NCBI GenBank assembly: GCA_002690915.1
Contig: NZGF01000024.1
Span: 1 to 49,834 of the forward strand
Origin: Crocinitomicaceae bacterium
Lineage (GTDB): Bacteria; Bacteroidota; Bacteroidia; Flavobacteriales_D; Sanyastnellaceae
DNA: 49,834 nt
Direction of reading: 5' to 3'
The notes under the pieces were generated by a model, which did no database searches, had not been told where the DNA came from, and worked only from the letters and a program-made list of their open reading frames with translations. This document shows, in pieces, positions 7,180 through 16,226 of this stretch. How positions within the stretch are numbered: the stretch's first letter is position 1; every line of letters begins with the position of its first letter. The position numbers and the translations under genes were made by a program.

Positions 7180-10100
7180 ATGGTTTTTGCAGACGTGGAT
7201 AGCCATTTACATTGATGTGAATGGTGTACCAACCGATGTCTAGCTGCTGCAAAGGAATTGTGAAGACACCGTTAACCTTGCTCTCAGTAGCACGTGAAGA
7301 GTAAACGCGTTTCCCAGTAGCATCGAAAATGACGAATTGTAGGTTCTCCGACTCGCCCCATTGCCCAAGATGAATGTGTAACTTCTCATTGGCTGGGTTG
7401 GGAAAGATGTGAGGTCGAATGCTCGTAGTATCGGATTCAAAAAGCACGTCCCTTTTGGGATTGCTGTCGGATTGATTTTCAGTGAATAAGGTGCAAGAAT
7501 TTTCTGACGGATGCGGGTCCAAAAAGTGGATTGATGCGCCGTCGATTGAAGATTCCAACCCAAGGTATGGGACCATATAGGGGGCATTTACGGTTGCATT
7601 GGGCCACATGTTTCCGTTTTGTACGACTACGTGAGGTATGTCTCCTGTTGTCAGGTCTCCATCCATTGGGTAATGAAGGGTGCCCAACAGGAGGGCATCG
7701 TTGGCATCACCAAACTGATTGGCACCGGACTGAAAAAGGGGCATGTAGGCTGAATGACATTGAATGTGAATGCCATTCTCGATCCACTCGTTTTTGCCAT
7801 AAGGTGATTTCGCATCAAGACGGGAAAGCGTATCCAAAACAACACCCGTGTCGTTTCCTTCCCAAGCATTGCAACTGGCCGTCGATTGTGCGTGAAACAG
7901 TCGCAATCCGATGTCGTGATTTTCGAAGCGATTTTCTTCGAGGAAAAGGGTTGACTGCGATTCAGAAACTTCCAATTGAGGAAGGTCGGTCCATCCATCA
8001 AGGAAGGAACAATGTGCCACCCAAGAATGAGGTTCGATGTTTTCACATTGAACCGAGGTGTGATCAAAATCGCAGTGATCCAGTCGAATTCCTGTATTGC
8101 TGAATTGCGCCTTGCACCAAAGTCCGACGAGGTTTTGAAGAATTGCGCCAGCAATCCCACCGTTCGAGGCTTTGATTTCCATGTCCTGAAGGGTTCCACC
8201 TTGCCAACGCATCCTGTTATGGAAGGATAATTTATGATGGGGTGTGTAGCCATTGGCATTAACCTCGTTGTAACGGCTTTTGACGCCCACGTGCCATTCT
8301 GCATTGTTGTGAAAATGCAAGTTGACATGGTTCAACTTGCACGTGCCGCTGCCCTCTGCACCACGCTTTGCATCCTCCGCTAAAATCAATTCGACGGCTG
8401 CAATCGGGCTGCCATCAATCTGCAGGACGCTGTGGTCCCCGAGAAAAGTGTATCCTGTTTCACCGTAGAATTTGATTTTACCACATTGATTCGCAAGCTC
8501 CGAGGCAACACGCAAGGAGTCGAAGGAGTGAAGGTGGACGACACCTTCATTGGTCCAAATGGCATCGGCTCCATTTAAGAAAATCCTCCCATTTCCAATT
8601 GTTTTGATGCGACTGTGGGGTCGCTGCACAATGGAGCCGAAAGGATCCACGCGCAAGGTGCCTTCCTCTAAAATCAGCTCGGCGCCCTCTTCAATCAACA
8701 ATGTGGAATGAGGTCCGATGTGCACGGTGCCGTTGACGACAAGGGTTCCGCCTCGAGCTATGGTAAATTGTGCATGAGAGGCTCCATCTCCCATGGAATC
8801 GCCTATGCGCATGGTGCGCCCTTCTGGGAGGTAGATTACAGGCGAGCATGGACTTGTTTCGCATGTAAACAGCGGCCACTCGCCAGGACCATTACAGAAC
8901 CCGGTGCCAATTTCAATCGAGCCCGTTGATTCAGCAGTTGGAGCTGCCCCGGTAATCATTTGTTGGGTTGGATTTTGCCAGCCTAAGCAAAAGATGGAGT
9001 CGGTGCTGTTGGATTCAAACATAAGTGGTTGGCCATTTACGATGTGACTCCAAAGGAATTCCAAGTGTTGATTTATGTTACAATGAGGAGCAGGTGAAGT
9101 TTCAACGGGTTCGGTTGACCAATGGTCGAAACGGATGTCTGTGGGAGAAAGGGGATATTCAAAGGGTACGTCAAGGGCGGATAAGGCAGGGACATACACA
9201 GAGGTCGATGTGTAGGCATCAGGTTCAATACCTACAAGGGAAAGAGCCTCTTTAAATTTTGCCATGTGCGTTGATGTGCCGCCAGGTAAGTTCTCAAAAT
9301 TAAATAAGTCAATGTCCGTCCACGCCATGCCGTCGAGAACGAGAGGATCTCCCCATCCCCAGGAGGGATTGAGAAGCGAGGCTTCGAAAATGACCGGCGC
9401 ATCGGGTTCGGTTTCAGGGTGAGTAAGGTTTCCTGGTTGTCCGTGCAAATGAATATTGACGTAATCCCATCCCAAGAATGATTCGGTTGCAGAGTACCAC
9501 AGTGCGGGTGCGGCATTTGGTACGTTTGGATTGCTGTTGGCTACTGCGATGTTCATGCATCGGGTGGGTAAGCCATGCTGCTGTTGATGGGCTTCAAGGT
9601 TGGACCGTATGTTGGAAGAATGGAAAGGGGACCCAACCAATAGTTCGCTGGCGGCAGGAGAAAGTAAAGCCTGAAATAACAGGTGGGAATCCACTGAAAA
9701 TTCTGAAAAAAAGGCAATGGCTTCCTGCAGGGCGATGGGGAGGTAGGCACCACGAAATGGAGAATCCAACGCTGCGAAAAGGCGAACGCAATGATCAATG
9801 CCTTCCAGCTCCATGCTTCGTAATGCCTCGCGAGCAACGATGCCTCCCATGCTGGGGCCTACGACCACCAAGGGGTCTGAAGCAACGCGATAATCGCGAC
9901 ATTGTTCAAGGACATGCTGTAGCAATTTCGCTTGTTGAAAGATGGATCGGGTTCCATCTTCAAAATCAAGAAAAACCAAATCAAATCCTTCCTGGAGAAA
10001 AGATTCGAGCATCGATCCCAATCCTCCAAGTGATTCATTGTAAGTGCCGTCGCAATTCCAAATGACCTCCCAGTTCAAATCGCCAAACCCGTACATTGGT

Positions 10101-10816
10101 GTGTGTCCTCCGATATTTGGGTCAAACCCTTCAAGAAGAATAAGTGGCCTGTCGAACTGGCCGTCTGTACCAATTTTGACTAGAGCTTGTCCTGTGACGG
10201 TTTCACCGTTATCGAAAATCCCCACCCAATGTGGATCGTTTTCATTCACCGCTGGCCAAGGCGGAAGGTCGGGTTCTGGACAACTGCTGGCACCCAGAAC
10301 AGGAAGGAGCAGATGCCGTTCGTAAGTCACGTTGTTGAGTTCAAGCCGGAGACCAATTGTTACGGCTTCTGCGTTGGCTGATGTTTCTGTATGGATAATG
10401 ATTCCTGGGGTCAACGGCCATTCTTCACCATTGATCACAAGTGTCCATTCACCCGAGCTGAATGCCTCTGGCACTAATGAAGTTGGGAGCATGAAACGAC
10501 CAGACCCGGGCTGGATGTAGCGGTGGGAACAGGATAAATTCACTGCCGATGGGTCACAGATGGGACCGATAGAAGACCATTCCTCAGGTATACTGTCCGT
10601 TCTTAGTGAGAGAGCGAGGGTAATGGCGTTTTGGCTTTGCACTACGCTTTGGAAAATGGAATCCAATGCGTTTTGCTCAAGACCAATAAATGGAGTAGAC
10701 GACTTCTCCCAGATAAACTGGTTTTGCCGGGATTTCTCGGGCAACCCGACTTGAGTCAGACCAACAATAGGGGTGGCGCCTATGATGAGGAGCAGGATTT
10801 GAATTGAGCAACGCAT
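7163..10816 (-). CDS. Large secreted protein: lipase-like alpha/beta-hydrolase, beta-helix and T9SS type A sorting domain
   Basis: About 1217 residues, exported and probably cell-surface or extracellular. Order: a signal peptide (MRCSIQILLLIIGATPIVGLTQ); a ~130-residue N-terminal domain; an alpha/beta-hydrolase domain with LILLEGFDP, LVFLDFEDGTRS and a nucleophile elbow VVVGPSMGGIVAREAL (Ser in GPSMGG); then ~500 residues of short beta-rich repeats (GGTLVVNGTVHIGP and similar) typical of right-handed beta-helices; and a C-terminal T9SS type A domain starting IRPHIFPNPANEKLHI and ending QKPFIIER. I chose ATG 10816 because it begins the signal peptide; the open frame extends to 10873. The gene follows a lipoprotein gene by 25 nt. 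Ester hydrolysis is inferred from the motif; the substrate is unknown. Confidence 0.85.
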   Translation of the reverse strand: MRCSIQILLLIIGATPIVGLTQVGLPEKSRQNQFIWEKSSTPFIGLEQNALDSIFQSVVQSQNAITLALSLRTDSIPEEWSSIGPICDPSAVNLSCSHRYIQPGSGRFMLPTSLVPEAFSSGEWTLVINGEEWPLTPGIIIHTETSANAEAVTIGLRLELNNVTYERHLLLPVLGASSCPEPDLPPWPAVNENDPHWVGIFDNGETVTGQALVKIGTDGQFDRPLILLEGFDPNIGGHTPMYGFGDLNWEVIWNCDGTYNESLGGLGSMLESFLQEGFDLVFLDFEDGTRSIFQQAKLLQHVLEQCRDYRVASDPLVVVGPSMGGIVAREALRSMELEGIDHCVRLFAALDSPFRGAYLPIALQEAIAFFSEFSVDSHLLFQALLSPAASELLVGSPFHSSNIRSNLEAHQQQHGLPTRCMNIAVANSNPNVPNAAPALWYSATESFLGWDYVNIHLHGQPGNLTHPETEPDAPVIFEASLLNPSWGWGDPLVLDGMAWTDIDLFNFENLPGGTSTHMAKFKEALSLVGIEPDAYTSTSVYVPALSALDVPFEYPLSPTDIRFDHWSTEPVETSPAPHCNINQHLEFLWSHIVNGQPLMFESNSTDSIFCLGWQNPTQQMITGAAPTAESTGSIEIGTGFCNGPGEWPLFTCETSPCSPVIYLPEGRTMRIGDSMGDGASHAQFTIARGGTLVVNGTVHIGPHSTLLIEEGAELILEEGTLRVDPFGSIVQRPHSRIKTIGNGRIFLNGADAIWTNEGVVHLHSFDSLRVASELANQCGKIKFYGETGYTFLGDHSVLQIDGSPIAAVELILAEDAKRGAEGSGTCKLNHVNLHFHNNAEWHVGVKSRYNEVNANGYTPHHKLSFHNRMRWQGGTLQDMEIKASNGGIAGAILQNLVGLWCKAQFSNTGIRLDHCDFDHTSVQCENIEPHSWVAHCSFLDGWTDLPQLEVSESQSTLFLEENRFENHDIGLRLFHAQSTASCNAWEGNDTGVVLDTLSRLDAKSPYGKNEWIENGIHIQCHSAYMPLFQSGANQFGDANDALLLGTLHYPMDGDLTTGDIPHVVVQNGNMWPNATVNAPYMVPYLGLESSIDGASIHFLDPHPSENSCTLFTENQSDSNPKRDVLFESDTTSIRPHIFPNPANEKLHIHLGQWGESENLQFVIFDATGKRVYSSRATESKVNGVFTIPLQQLDIGWYTIHINVNGYPRLQKPFIIER

Positions 10817-10841
10817 TGATTGTGAATTTGGTATGAGGACA

Positions 10842-11498
10842 TTAGTGAAGAACAGAGTGGTGGGTTGTGTCACCGATCATGTCCTCGCTGATTAAAAGAG
10901 CAGGGAGCGTTCGTACATCTCCATTGGGCAATAATGTGAAGTGCCTTCTGACAACTGGGAGGGATTCTTCGGGGTGAATCCAGTGATGAAGAAGGAGTGA
11001 GGGTGTCGGAGGTTGCCCCGGTGTGAGCCAACGTTCTGGCTGAATGCTTGGCGTCTCCCATTCATGAAACAGCCAAAAACCGGATTGAGCGCCATTTCCG
11101 TGGCGGTTACCAATGAATCGAATGAAGGCAACACCCGGGACGCTGCACGTTTGTACGTTCGAATCAGAAGAGCCGGGTGTGAATCTTATGGTGTAGTCGC
11201 GCGGTGATTCATTTGACACACGTAACGGACAGATAATTCCGTCCCAATGAGGTTGAGTCCAATGAATAATCGCTCTGCCGTCGTCATCGGACCAAACGGT
11301 ATCGCCTAAGGTCGAAGCTTCATCATGGGTCCACCATCCGGATGACACGGAGTCGGAAGAAAAAGGAATTAAGGGTTGATTAGCATAGGGTGTTCCTCCT
11401 ACATGCAGGATTTGGATTTCATATGGCTCTGTCGCCTTTTTGCAACCAATACACATCACCAACACCCCGGTAAAAACACCCCACTTTCCTCCTCGCAT
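10842..11498 (-). CDS. Hypothetical lipoprotein
   Basis: A 218-residue protein I do not recognise. The N-terminus (GVFTGVLVMCIGC) is a lipoprotein signal with Cys19 as the likely lipidated residue. The rest is rich in Trp, Pro and Ser, looks beta-rich and has no catalytic motif I can name. ATG 11498 is preferred over an upstream TTG because it gives a clean lipoprotein signal and has a box-like GAGATTTG 4 nt upstream. It sits 25 nt before the lipase/beta-helix gene on the same strand, so the two are probably co-transcribed; it may help display or retain that protein, which is speculation. Confidence 0.65.
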   Translation of the reverse strand: MRGGKWGVFTGVLVMCIGCKKATEPYEIQILHVGGTPYANQPLIPFSSDSVSSGWWTHDEASTLGDTVWSDDDGRAIIHWTQPHWDGIICPLRVSNESPRDYTIRFTPGSSDSNVQTCSVPGVAFIRFIGNRHGNGAQSGFWLFHEWETPSIQPERWLTPGQPPTPSLLLHHWIHPEESLPVVRRHFTLLPNGDVRTLPALLISEDMIGDTTHHSVLH

Positions 11499-11502
11499 GG
11501 CA

Positions 11503-11510
11503 CAAATCTC
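11503..11510 (-). promoter_or_regulatory. -7-like box for the lipoprotein gene
   Basis: GAGATTTG on the minus strand (one mismatch to TAnnTTTG), 4 nt before ATG 11498. Two copies of CCGGTTTAT lie upstream at 11524-11532 and 11557-11565, 33 bp apart. Confidence 0.35.
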
Positions 11511-11588
11511 CAATGCAGAAGCGCCGGTTTATCAAGCTTTTTGCTCGTGAGAAGAACCGGTTTATTTACGAAAGGGAGGAGCGATCGG

Positions 11589-12146
11589 CTAGAACTTCCG
11601 TAGCCCCTTGTCAATCAACTTCGCCAGCTGAGCAGCGGATTTATTGTCGAGTTGCTTGCCTAGCACAAAACGGCCGCGCAGGTAGGTGAACTGCAGGGAG
11701 TCTCCGCCCATGATCCAAAAGCTCTGATCGAGGTTGTGCATAAATTTTGCAGGATCGCGTTGAATGACTTCCATCTTTTTGATGTTCTCCTTTATGAAGA
11801 ACTGCGCGCGCCCGAGGTCGTTGAACGCGTTTTTTACGCTCATACCCTCCGCCGTGATGCGAACCATTTCCCGACCGATTCGCCGCCACATAATGACTTT
11901 GAGCACTCGGAAAGCGAAGAAGGCCCAGAAAGCCATAAAGATGAGAAAGAAGGTGCGGTCGCTGCCCGTTGCGCTGCCCATTTCCATCGCCGTTGCTCCG
12001 CCCACTCCCAACCAGGCCAAAAACCAGCCTTCGAGCATCAGCTGCTGTGTACGTGAAATGCCTTGATTGATGATGATGGTCAGCGCATCCTCATGCCAAG
12101 AGTAGGTGATGCGGTATCCAATTGATTGAACAGCAGACGAAGGCAT
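11589..12146 (-). CDS. Small membrane protein of unknown function
   Basis: A 185-residue protein with a short N-terminal beta-rich segment, two adjacent hydrophobic helices (~40-60 and ~67-85, including FFLIFMAFWAFFAF), then a basic cytoplasmic-looking domain (VRITAEGMSVKNAFNDLGRAQFF...) that could be PH/YcxB-like. The layout (strands, TM hairpin, strands plus C-terminal helix) matches YcxB-like proteins, but I cannot confirm the family. It is the last gene of the minus-strand cluster, starting 10 nt after bshA stops. Functional link to bshA is unknown. Confidence 0.6.
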   Translation of the reverse strand: MPSSAVQSIGYRITYSWHEDALTIIINQGISRTQQLMLEGWFLAWLGVGGATAMEMGSATGSDRTFFLIFMAFWAFFAFRVLKVIMWRRIGREMVRITAEGMSVKNAFNDLGRAQFFIKENIKKMEVIQRDPAKFMHNLDQSFWIMGGDSLQFTYLRGRFVLGKQLDNKSAAQLAKLIDKGLRKF

Positions 12147-12156
12147 GCGGCGGGGT

Positions 12157-13287
12157 TTAAATGGTGAGGCGGTTGTAGATGGCCTCGTAATGTGGTAGAA
12201 TTTTCATGACGTCATACTCCTGCGCTCGTGCTTTAGCTGCTGCTTTGAAAGTGGCATGTTCAGTGGGGTTCCCGAGTATTGAAAGGGCATACTGAGTCAT
12301 GGCATCAACGCCGCCAACTGGGGCGAGGTAGCCACTGACTCCGTGCTCTACAACCTCAGACAATCCGCCAGAATTTGAGGCGATGACAGGCACGCCGGCG
12401 GCCATGGCTTCAAGCGCAGAAAGCCCGAAACTTTCCGTCTTTGATGGCAATAAAAACAAATCGCTCACAAGCAGCGGTTCAATTGGATTCTTGATTTTGC
12501 CGATGCTGACCACATCGGGACGGATGCCCTTCTCCGCTGCGCGCTTCTCCGCCCTCGTGCGCTCAGGGCCATCTCCCACCAGCAGCAACTTGGCCGGTTG
12601 CTCGGAGCGAACTCCTGCGAATACGTCGATTACGTCTTCAACGCATTTTACAGGTCGGAAATTCGAGATGTGCGTGATGATCGGTTCACCGTTCGGTGCC
12701 ACCGATTGACGAAACTGTTCGTCAGTATCCTTTTCGAAATGGGAAGGACAGATGAAATTGTGGATGACTTCAATATCTCGCTCGACCCCAAAAAGTTTCA
12801 GGGTATCGCTTTTGAGGCTATGCGACACCGCCGTCACAGCATTGGATTCGTTGATCGCGTGGGCAATCACCGGTTCGAATGCTGGGTCCTTGCCGAGCAG
12901 CGTAATGTCGGTTCCGTGCAGCGTGGTGATTATGGGCAGGTGAATGCCTTCCTTGGCGAGGATGTCGCGGGCCGTGATGGCTGCACTCGCGTGGGGAATG
13001 GCATAGTGCACATGCAAGAGGTCGAGGTCATGGGTTTTGGCCACCTCCACCATCTTAGAGGCCAGCACAAGTTCATACGGCTGGTAATCGAAAAGCGGAT
13101 AGTCGCTTACCCGCACTTCGTGGTAGTATAGGTTTTTTTTTAAGCTTCCCATACGCGCCGGAGCGCTGTAGGTGATGAAATGAAGTTCATGCCCCTTTTC
13201 GGCAAGCGCCTTGCCTAATTCCGTGGCGACCACGCCAGAGCCACCGAAGGTTGGATAACACACAAAGCCAATGCGTAGGTTCTTCAT
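12157..13287 (-). CDS. bshA: N-acetyl-alpha-D-glucosaminyl L-malate synthase
   Basis: GT4-family glycosyltransferase that joins UDP-GlcNAc and L-malate, the first step of bacillithiol synthesis. The 376-residue protein has the BshA N-terminus (IGFVCYPTFGGSGVVATELG), the LHVHYAIPHASAA block, TTLHGTDITLLG, and the C-terminal donor site with ESFGLSALEAMAAGVPVIAS. The other bacillithiol genes (bshB, bshC) are not in the window. The ATG overlaps the stop of the GH3/beta-lactamase gene by 4 nt, so they share a transcript. Bacillithiol is the main low-molecular-weight thiol in many Bacteroidota. Confidence 0.95.
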   Translation of the reverse strand: MKNLRIGFVCYPTFGGSGVVATELGKALAEKGHELHFITYSAPARMGSLKKNLYYHEVRVSDYPLFDYQPYELVLASKMVEVAKTHDLDLLHVHYAIPHASAAITARDILAKEGIHLPIITTLHGTDITLLGKDPAFEPVIAHAINESNAVTAVSHSLKSDTLKLFGVERDIEVIHNFICPSHFEKDTDEQFRQSVAPNGEPIITHISNFRPVKCVEDVIDVFAGVRSEQPAKLLLVGDGPERTRAEKRAAEKGIRPDVVSIGKIKNPIEPLLVSDLFLLPSKTESFGLSALEAMAAGVPVIASNSGGLSEVVEHGVSGYLAPVGGVDAMTQYALSILGNPTEHATFKAAAKARAQEYDVMKILPHYEAIYNRLTI

Positions 13288-16226
13288 TCTATTTCACTGT
13301 TGAATCGGGAAGCAACTCCGTAGGCTTTATACACTTCATGTTGCACTTTGGTTCGGATGTCCCATTCAATGAGCTTACGGTTCTCAGCAGAAGGGAAGGT
13401 TCGGTTGCTGAGGAAAACAAAGACGATGTCGTGATCTGGATCCGCCCAAGCGAGCGTTCCTGTAAACCCAGAATGACCAAAGCTCGATGCACTCACTTCA
13501 TCGCACGTCGGACCAGTACCCGGCTCGTTAGCTGGCCGGTCAAACCCGCACGCTTTCCGGTGATTTGGGTCCGGATCTACGCGTTGTGTCCATTCCTGGA
13601 TGGTACCCGGCTGAAAGAAATCCATGCCGCCATACGTTCCGCCCATTCGGAGCATGTACATCAGCCGAGCGAGGTCATAGGCATCCCCAAAAAGCCCAGC
13701 ATGTCCACAAACACCACCCAACATGGCTGCACCGGGGTCGTGGACTGCGCCTTGTACGGTGCAGCGCCTGAAAAGGGTGTCAACTTCCGTTGGAGCAATT
13801 TCCTCAGAATGGTTTTGCCAAGGATTGAAGCCGAGGCTTTGCAAGTGTGCCGGTGTATAGAATTGAGCCTTCGCATAGGTGTCAAGGCCCATGCCGCTGA
13901 TGCGTTCGATGATGCGTTGAAGGGCGTAATACCCCAAGTCGCTGTAACGGTGCGTGCCAACGGCATCGACTTCGGCATCGACGATACGGTCCCAGATGGA
14001 ATCTCGCCAAGCCGGCCGCATGTAGCAAACGTCCGAAATGCGTTCCGTATGAACATTCGTGGGCATAGAGGCGAATGCGGTGCTGTCGTTTAAAGCTTCG
14101 AGGTAAAATGGAATCCACGATTGAAGCCCTGCTCGATGGGAAAGGACGTCCCGAAGTTGCCGGCTGCCCATTTCCGTTCCTATAAGTTCGGGGAGGTAAG
14201 CGTCGAGGCTGGCGCTGAGTGATATTTTCTCTTCTTCTTCCAGGCGCATCAAAGACAGGGTAGAGGCCGCCATTTTGGTAATGCTCGCGAGGTCGTATAG
14301 CGTACTGGCCTGTACCGGCTGATCACCGTCTAGCGTCCCGTATATGCCGTCGTGAACAATCAATCCCTTGTGCGCGACCACAATCCGGCACCCCGGCATC
14401 GCGCCTCCGTTGATTGCATCGTGGACAATGCTATCTATCGTGGCTTTAGTCATTATGGGTGCCGCAGAAAACCCCAACCGAGATCTTCCCATCCATGGTA
14501 ACCCGAAGCCTTCAGGAAAATGTCCAGCGGCGACAGGAAGATGTCCAGTGGCAGGACCAGCTCCCGTTAAGGCTTGTGTCACGGCGTCTACCGTGCGCAA
14601 GTCGTCTTGGTAGGCGATGATCACAGCATCGCTGAGTGCGATGCTGGCGTCGAGTCGCTCCAGCAGATACGGACTCCCGTACACCACCAAAGCCAATGGC
14701 ACGTTGCGCTGATGCGCAAGTGCAGCACAACGTTCAATCTGTTCGATTTCAATGGATGTGATGCCGTGGGAACGAGCTGCAGAATGGGAGGTTCCTCCGA
14801 TGTGCAATACCGCCCAATCCGGCTCGGTTTGAACCAAGGGTTTCCATAAGGTGCTTCCATTGGCCTCGAACCGGTCGGAACTCAAGCTCAGGCTTTTCGG
14901 CTTTACCCCGCTGCCCATGATGGACTCAAGCAGGGCATCACTTGCTTCGGCGTCCCCGTCCTCGAACCCCACAAACAATTGTATGACATCCCGGACGCTC
15001 GCTCCGAATGGCAAGTTGGGTTTGTCATTTTTGATTACCGTCAAGGATTTCGCAATCAGGGTCCGATGGAGCGATTCGGCTTCCGGTGAATCCCAATGGC
15101 CAGGGGGGCTCTGGTTGGCTTGACTCCAGGCTTTTGCACAAAGCACGCGGTGGCATTTTTCGGCAACCGCAGCCGAATCCAATCGACCGTGTTGCACGGC
15201 CGCCTCTATTTCGGCGATGGTACTCTCGGGTTCTCCGGGGAAAAGCAGCACGTCATTGCCTGCGAGCAAAGCATCGACGTGAGGTGTGGAAGTTGCGGTG
15301 AATGACGTAAAGCCTTTCATCGTCATGGCATCGGTGAACACGAGTCCTTCAAACCCCATCTCCTTTCGAAGCAAAACATCTACAATGGCGTTCGAAAGGG
15401 TAGAAGGCTGGTTGGGTGTCGAATCCAACGAAGGGATGTAGAGGTGCGCTGCCATCACCCCGCCAATACCTTCTGCAATTAAGGAGCGAAACGGGGCAAG
15501 TTCAATCGAATCCAAGCGGTTAAGGTCATGCCGGATAACCGGCAGGGCATAATGCGAGTCGGCATCCGTGTCTCCGTGACCTGGGAAATGTTTGGCTGTG
15601 GCGAGAACACCTACATCTTGAAGGCCTTTCGCATAAGCGCCCCCAAGTGCACTGGCCAATTCGGTACTGCTCCCAAACGATCGGCTCCCGATTACCGGGT
15701 TAGCCGGGTTGCTGTTGACGTCGACAACCGGAGCAAAATTCACATGCATGCCCATGGCCCGTAGCGAATGTCCGACTTCCCGTCCAACTTCCCGAGTCAG
15801 CGCGGTGTCATTGGCTGCGCCCAAAGTCAAAGCGCGTGGCCATGACCGAGTGGAATCGATTCGCATACCCAAACCCCACTCAGCATCTGTGGACACCAGC
15901 AACGGAACGTTGGCACGGGCCTGCAATCGGTTCAATCGTTCAGCGTAGGGTGCCGGAGCCCCTTGCATGGCAATCACGCCACCGAGTTGATGGGTTTCCA
16001 CCCAGCGCTCCATCTCTTCCCAGTTTTCGCGCTTGGCATGAGCGTAAATTGGTGGCATGAGCAGTTGAGCGATTTGCTCGCTCAGCGTCAACGTGGCCAA
16101 TACCGAATCGGCATAATGCGCGTGCACCTCAGCCAGAAAGTCTGGTCGAGTCGTTTGTCCTGATGAGGGAGAGGGTAATTGGAAAAAGGCCGAAGCCAAT
16201 GCGGTGGCGAGGTGGCTCCATCTCAT
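13284..16226 (-). CDS. GH3 beta-N-acetylhexosaminidase fused to a serine beta-lactamase-like domain
   Basis: A 980-residue exported protein with two enzyme domains. Residues ~30-370 form a NagZ-like GH3 barrel with AKHFPGHGDTDADSHY (211-226) holding the His/Asp general-acid region and VFTDAMTMKG (297-304) with the nucleophile Asp299. Residues ~380-580 resemble the GH3 C-terminal domain. Residues ~590-970 are a class C beta-lactamase/PBP-like domain with SITK (648-651), YSD (761-763) and HSG (918-920). Together they suggest trimming of GlcNAc and peptide parts of peptidoglycan fragments, with D-Ala or ester hydrolysis as options. The N-terminus is a plausible signal peptide. It overlaps bshA and cmk by 4 nt each. 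Confidence 0.9.
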   Translation of the reverse strand: MRWSHLATALASAFFQLPSPSSGQTTRPDFLAEVHAHYADSVLATLTLSEQIAQLLMPPIYAHAKRENWEEMERWVETHQLGGVIAMQGAPAPYAERLNRLQARANVPLLVSTDAEWGLGMRIDSTRSWPRALTLGAANDTALTREVGREVGHSLRAMGMHVNFAPVVDVNSNPANPVIGSRSFGSSTELASALGGAYAKGLQDVGVLATAKHFPGHGDTDADSHYALPVIRHDLNRLDSIELAPFRSLIAEGIGGVMAAHLYIPSLDSTPNQPSTLSNAIVDVLLRKEMGFEGLVFTDAMTMKGFTSFTATSTPHVDALLAGNDVLLFPGEPESTIAEIEAAVQHGRLDSAAVAEKCHRVLCAKAWSQANQSPPGHWDSPEAESLHRTLIAKSLTVIKNDKPNLPFGASVRDVIQLFVGFEDGDAEASDALLESIMGSGVKPKSLSLSSDRFEANGSTLWKPLVQTEPDWAVLHIGGTSHSAARSHGITSIEIEQIERCAALAHQRNVPLALVVYGSPYLLERLDASIALSDAVIIAYQDDLRTVDAVTQALTGAGPATGHLPVAAGHFPEGFGLPWMGRSRLGFSAAPIMTKATIDSIVHDAINGGAMPGCRIVVAHKGLIVHDGIYGTLDGDQPVQASTLYDLASITKMAASTLSLMRLEEEEKISLSASLDAYLPELIGTEMGSRQLRDVLSHRAGLQSWIPFYLEALNDSTAFASMPTNVHTERISDVCYMRPAWRDSIWDRIVDAEVDAVGTHRYSDLGYYALQRIIERISGMGLDTYAKAQFYTPAHLQSLGFNPWQNHSEEIAPTEVDTLFRRCTVQGAVHDPGAAMLGGVCGHAGLFGDAYDLARLMYMLRMGGTYGGMDFFQPGTIQEWTQRVDPDPNHRKACGFDRPANEPGTGPTCDEVSASSFGHSGFTGTLAWADPDHDIVFVFLSNRTFPSAENRKLIEWDIRTKVQHEVYKAYGVASRFNSEIE

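Noticed and set aside
7531-8103. Open frame of 190 codons opposite the lipase/beta-helix gene
   Set aside because: Composition mirrors the coding strand; no family features.
12598-13131. Open frame of 177 codons on the plus strand opposite bshA
   Set aside because: It is antisense to a fully conserved gene with complete motifs and has no recognisable domain of its own.
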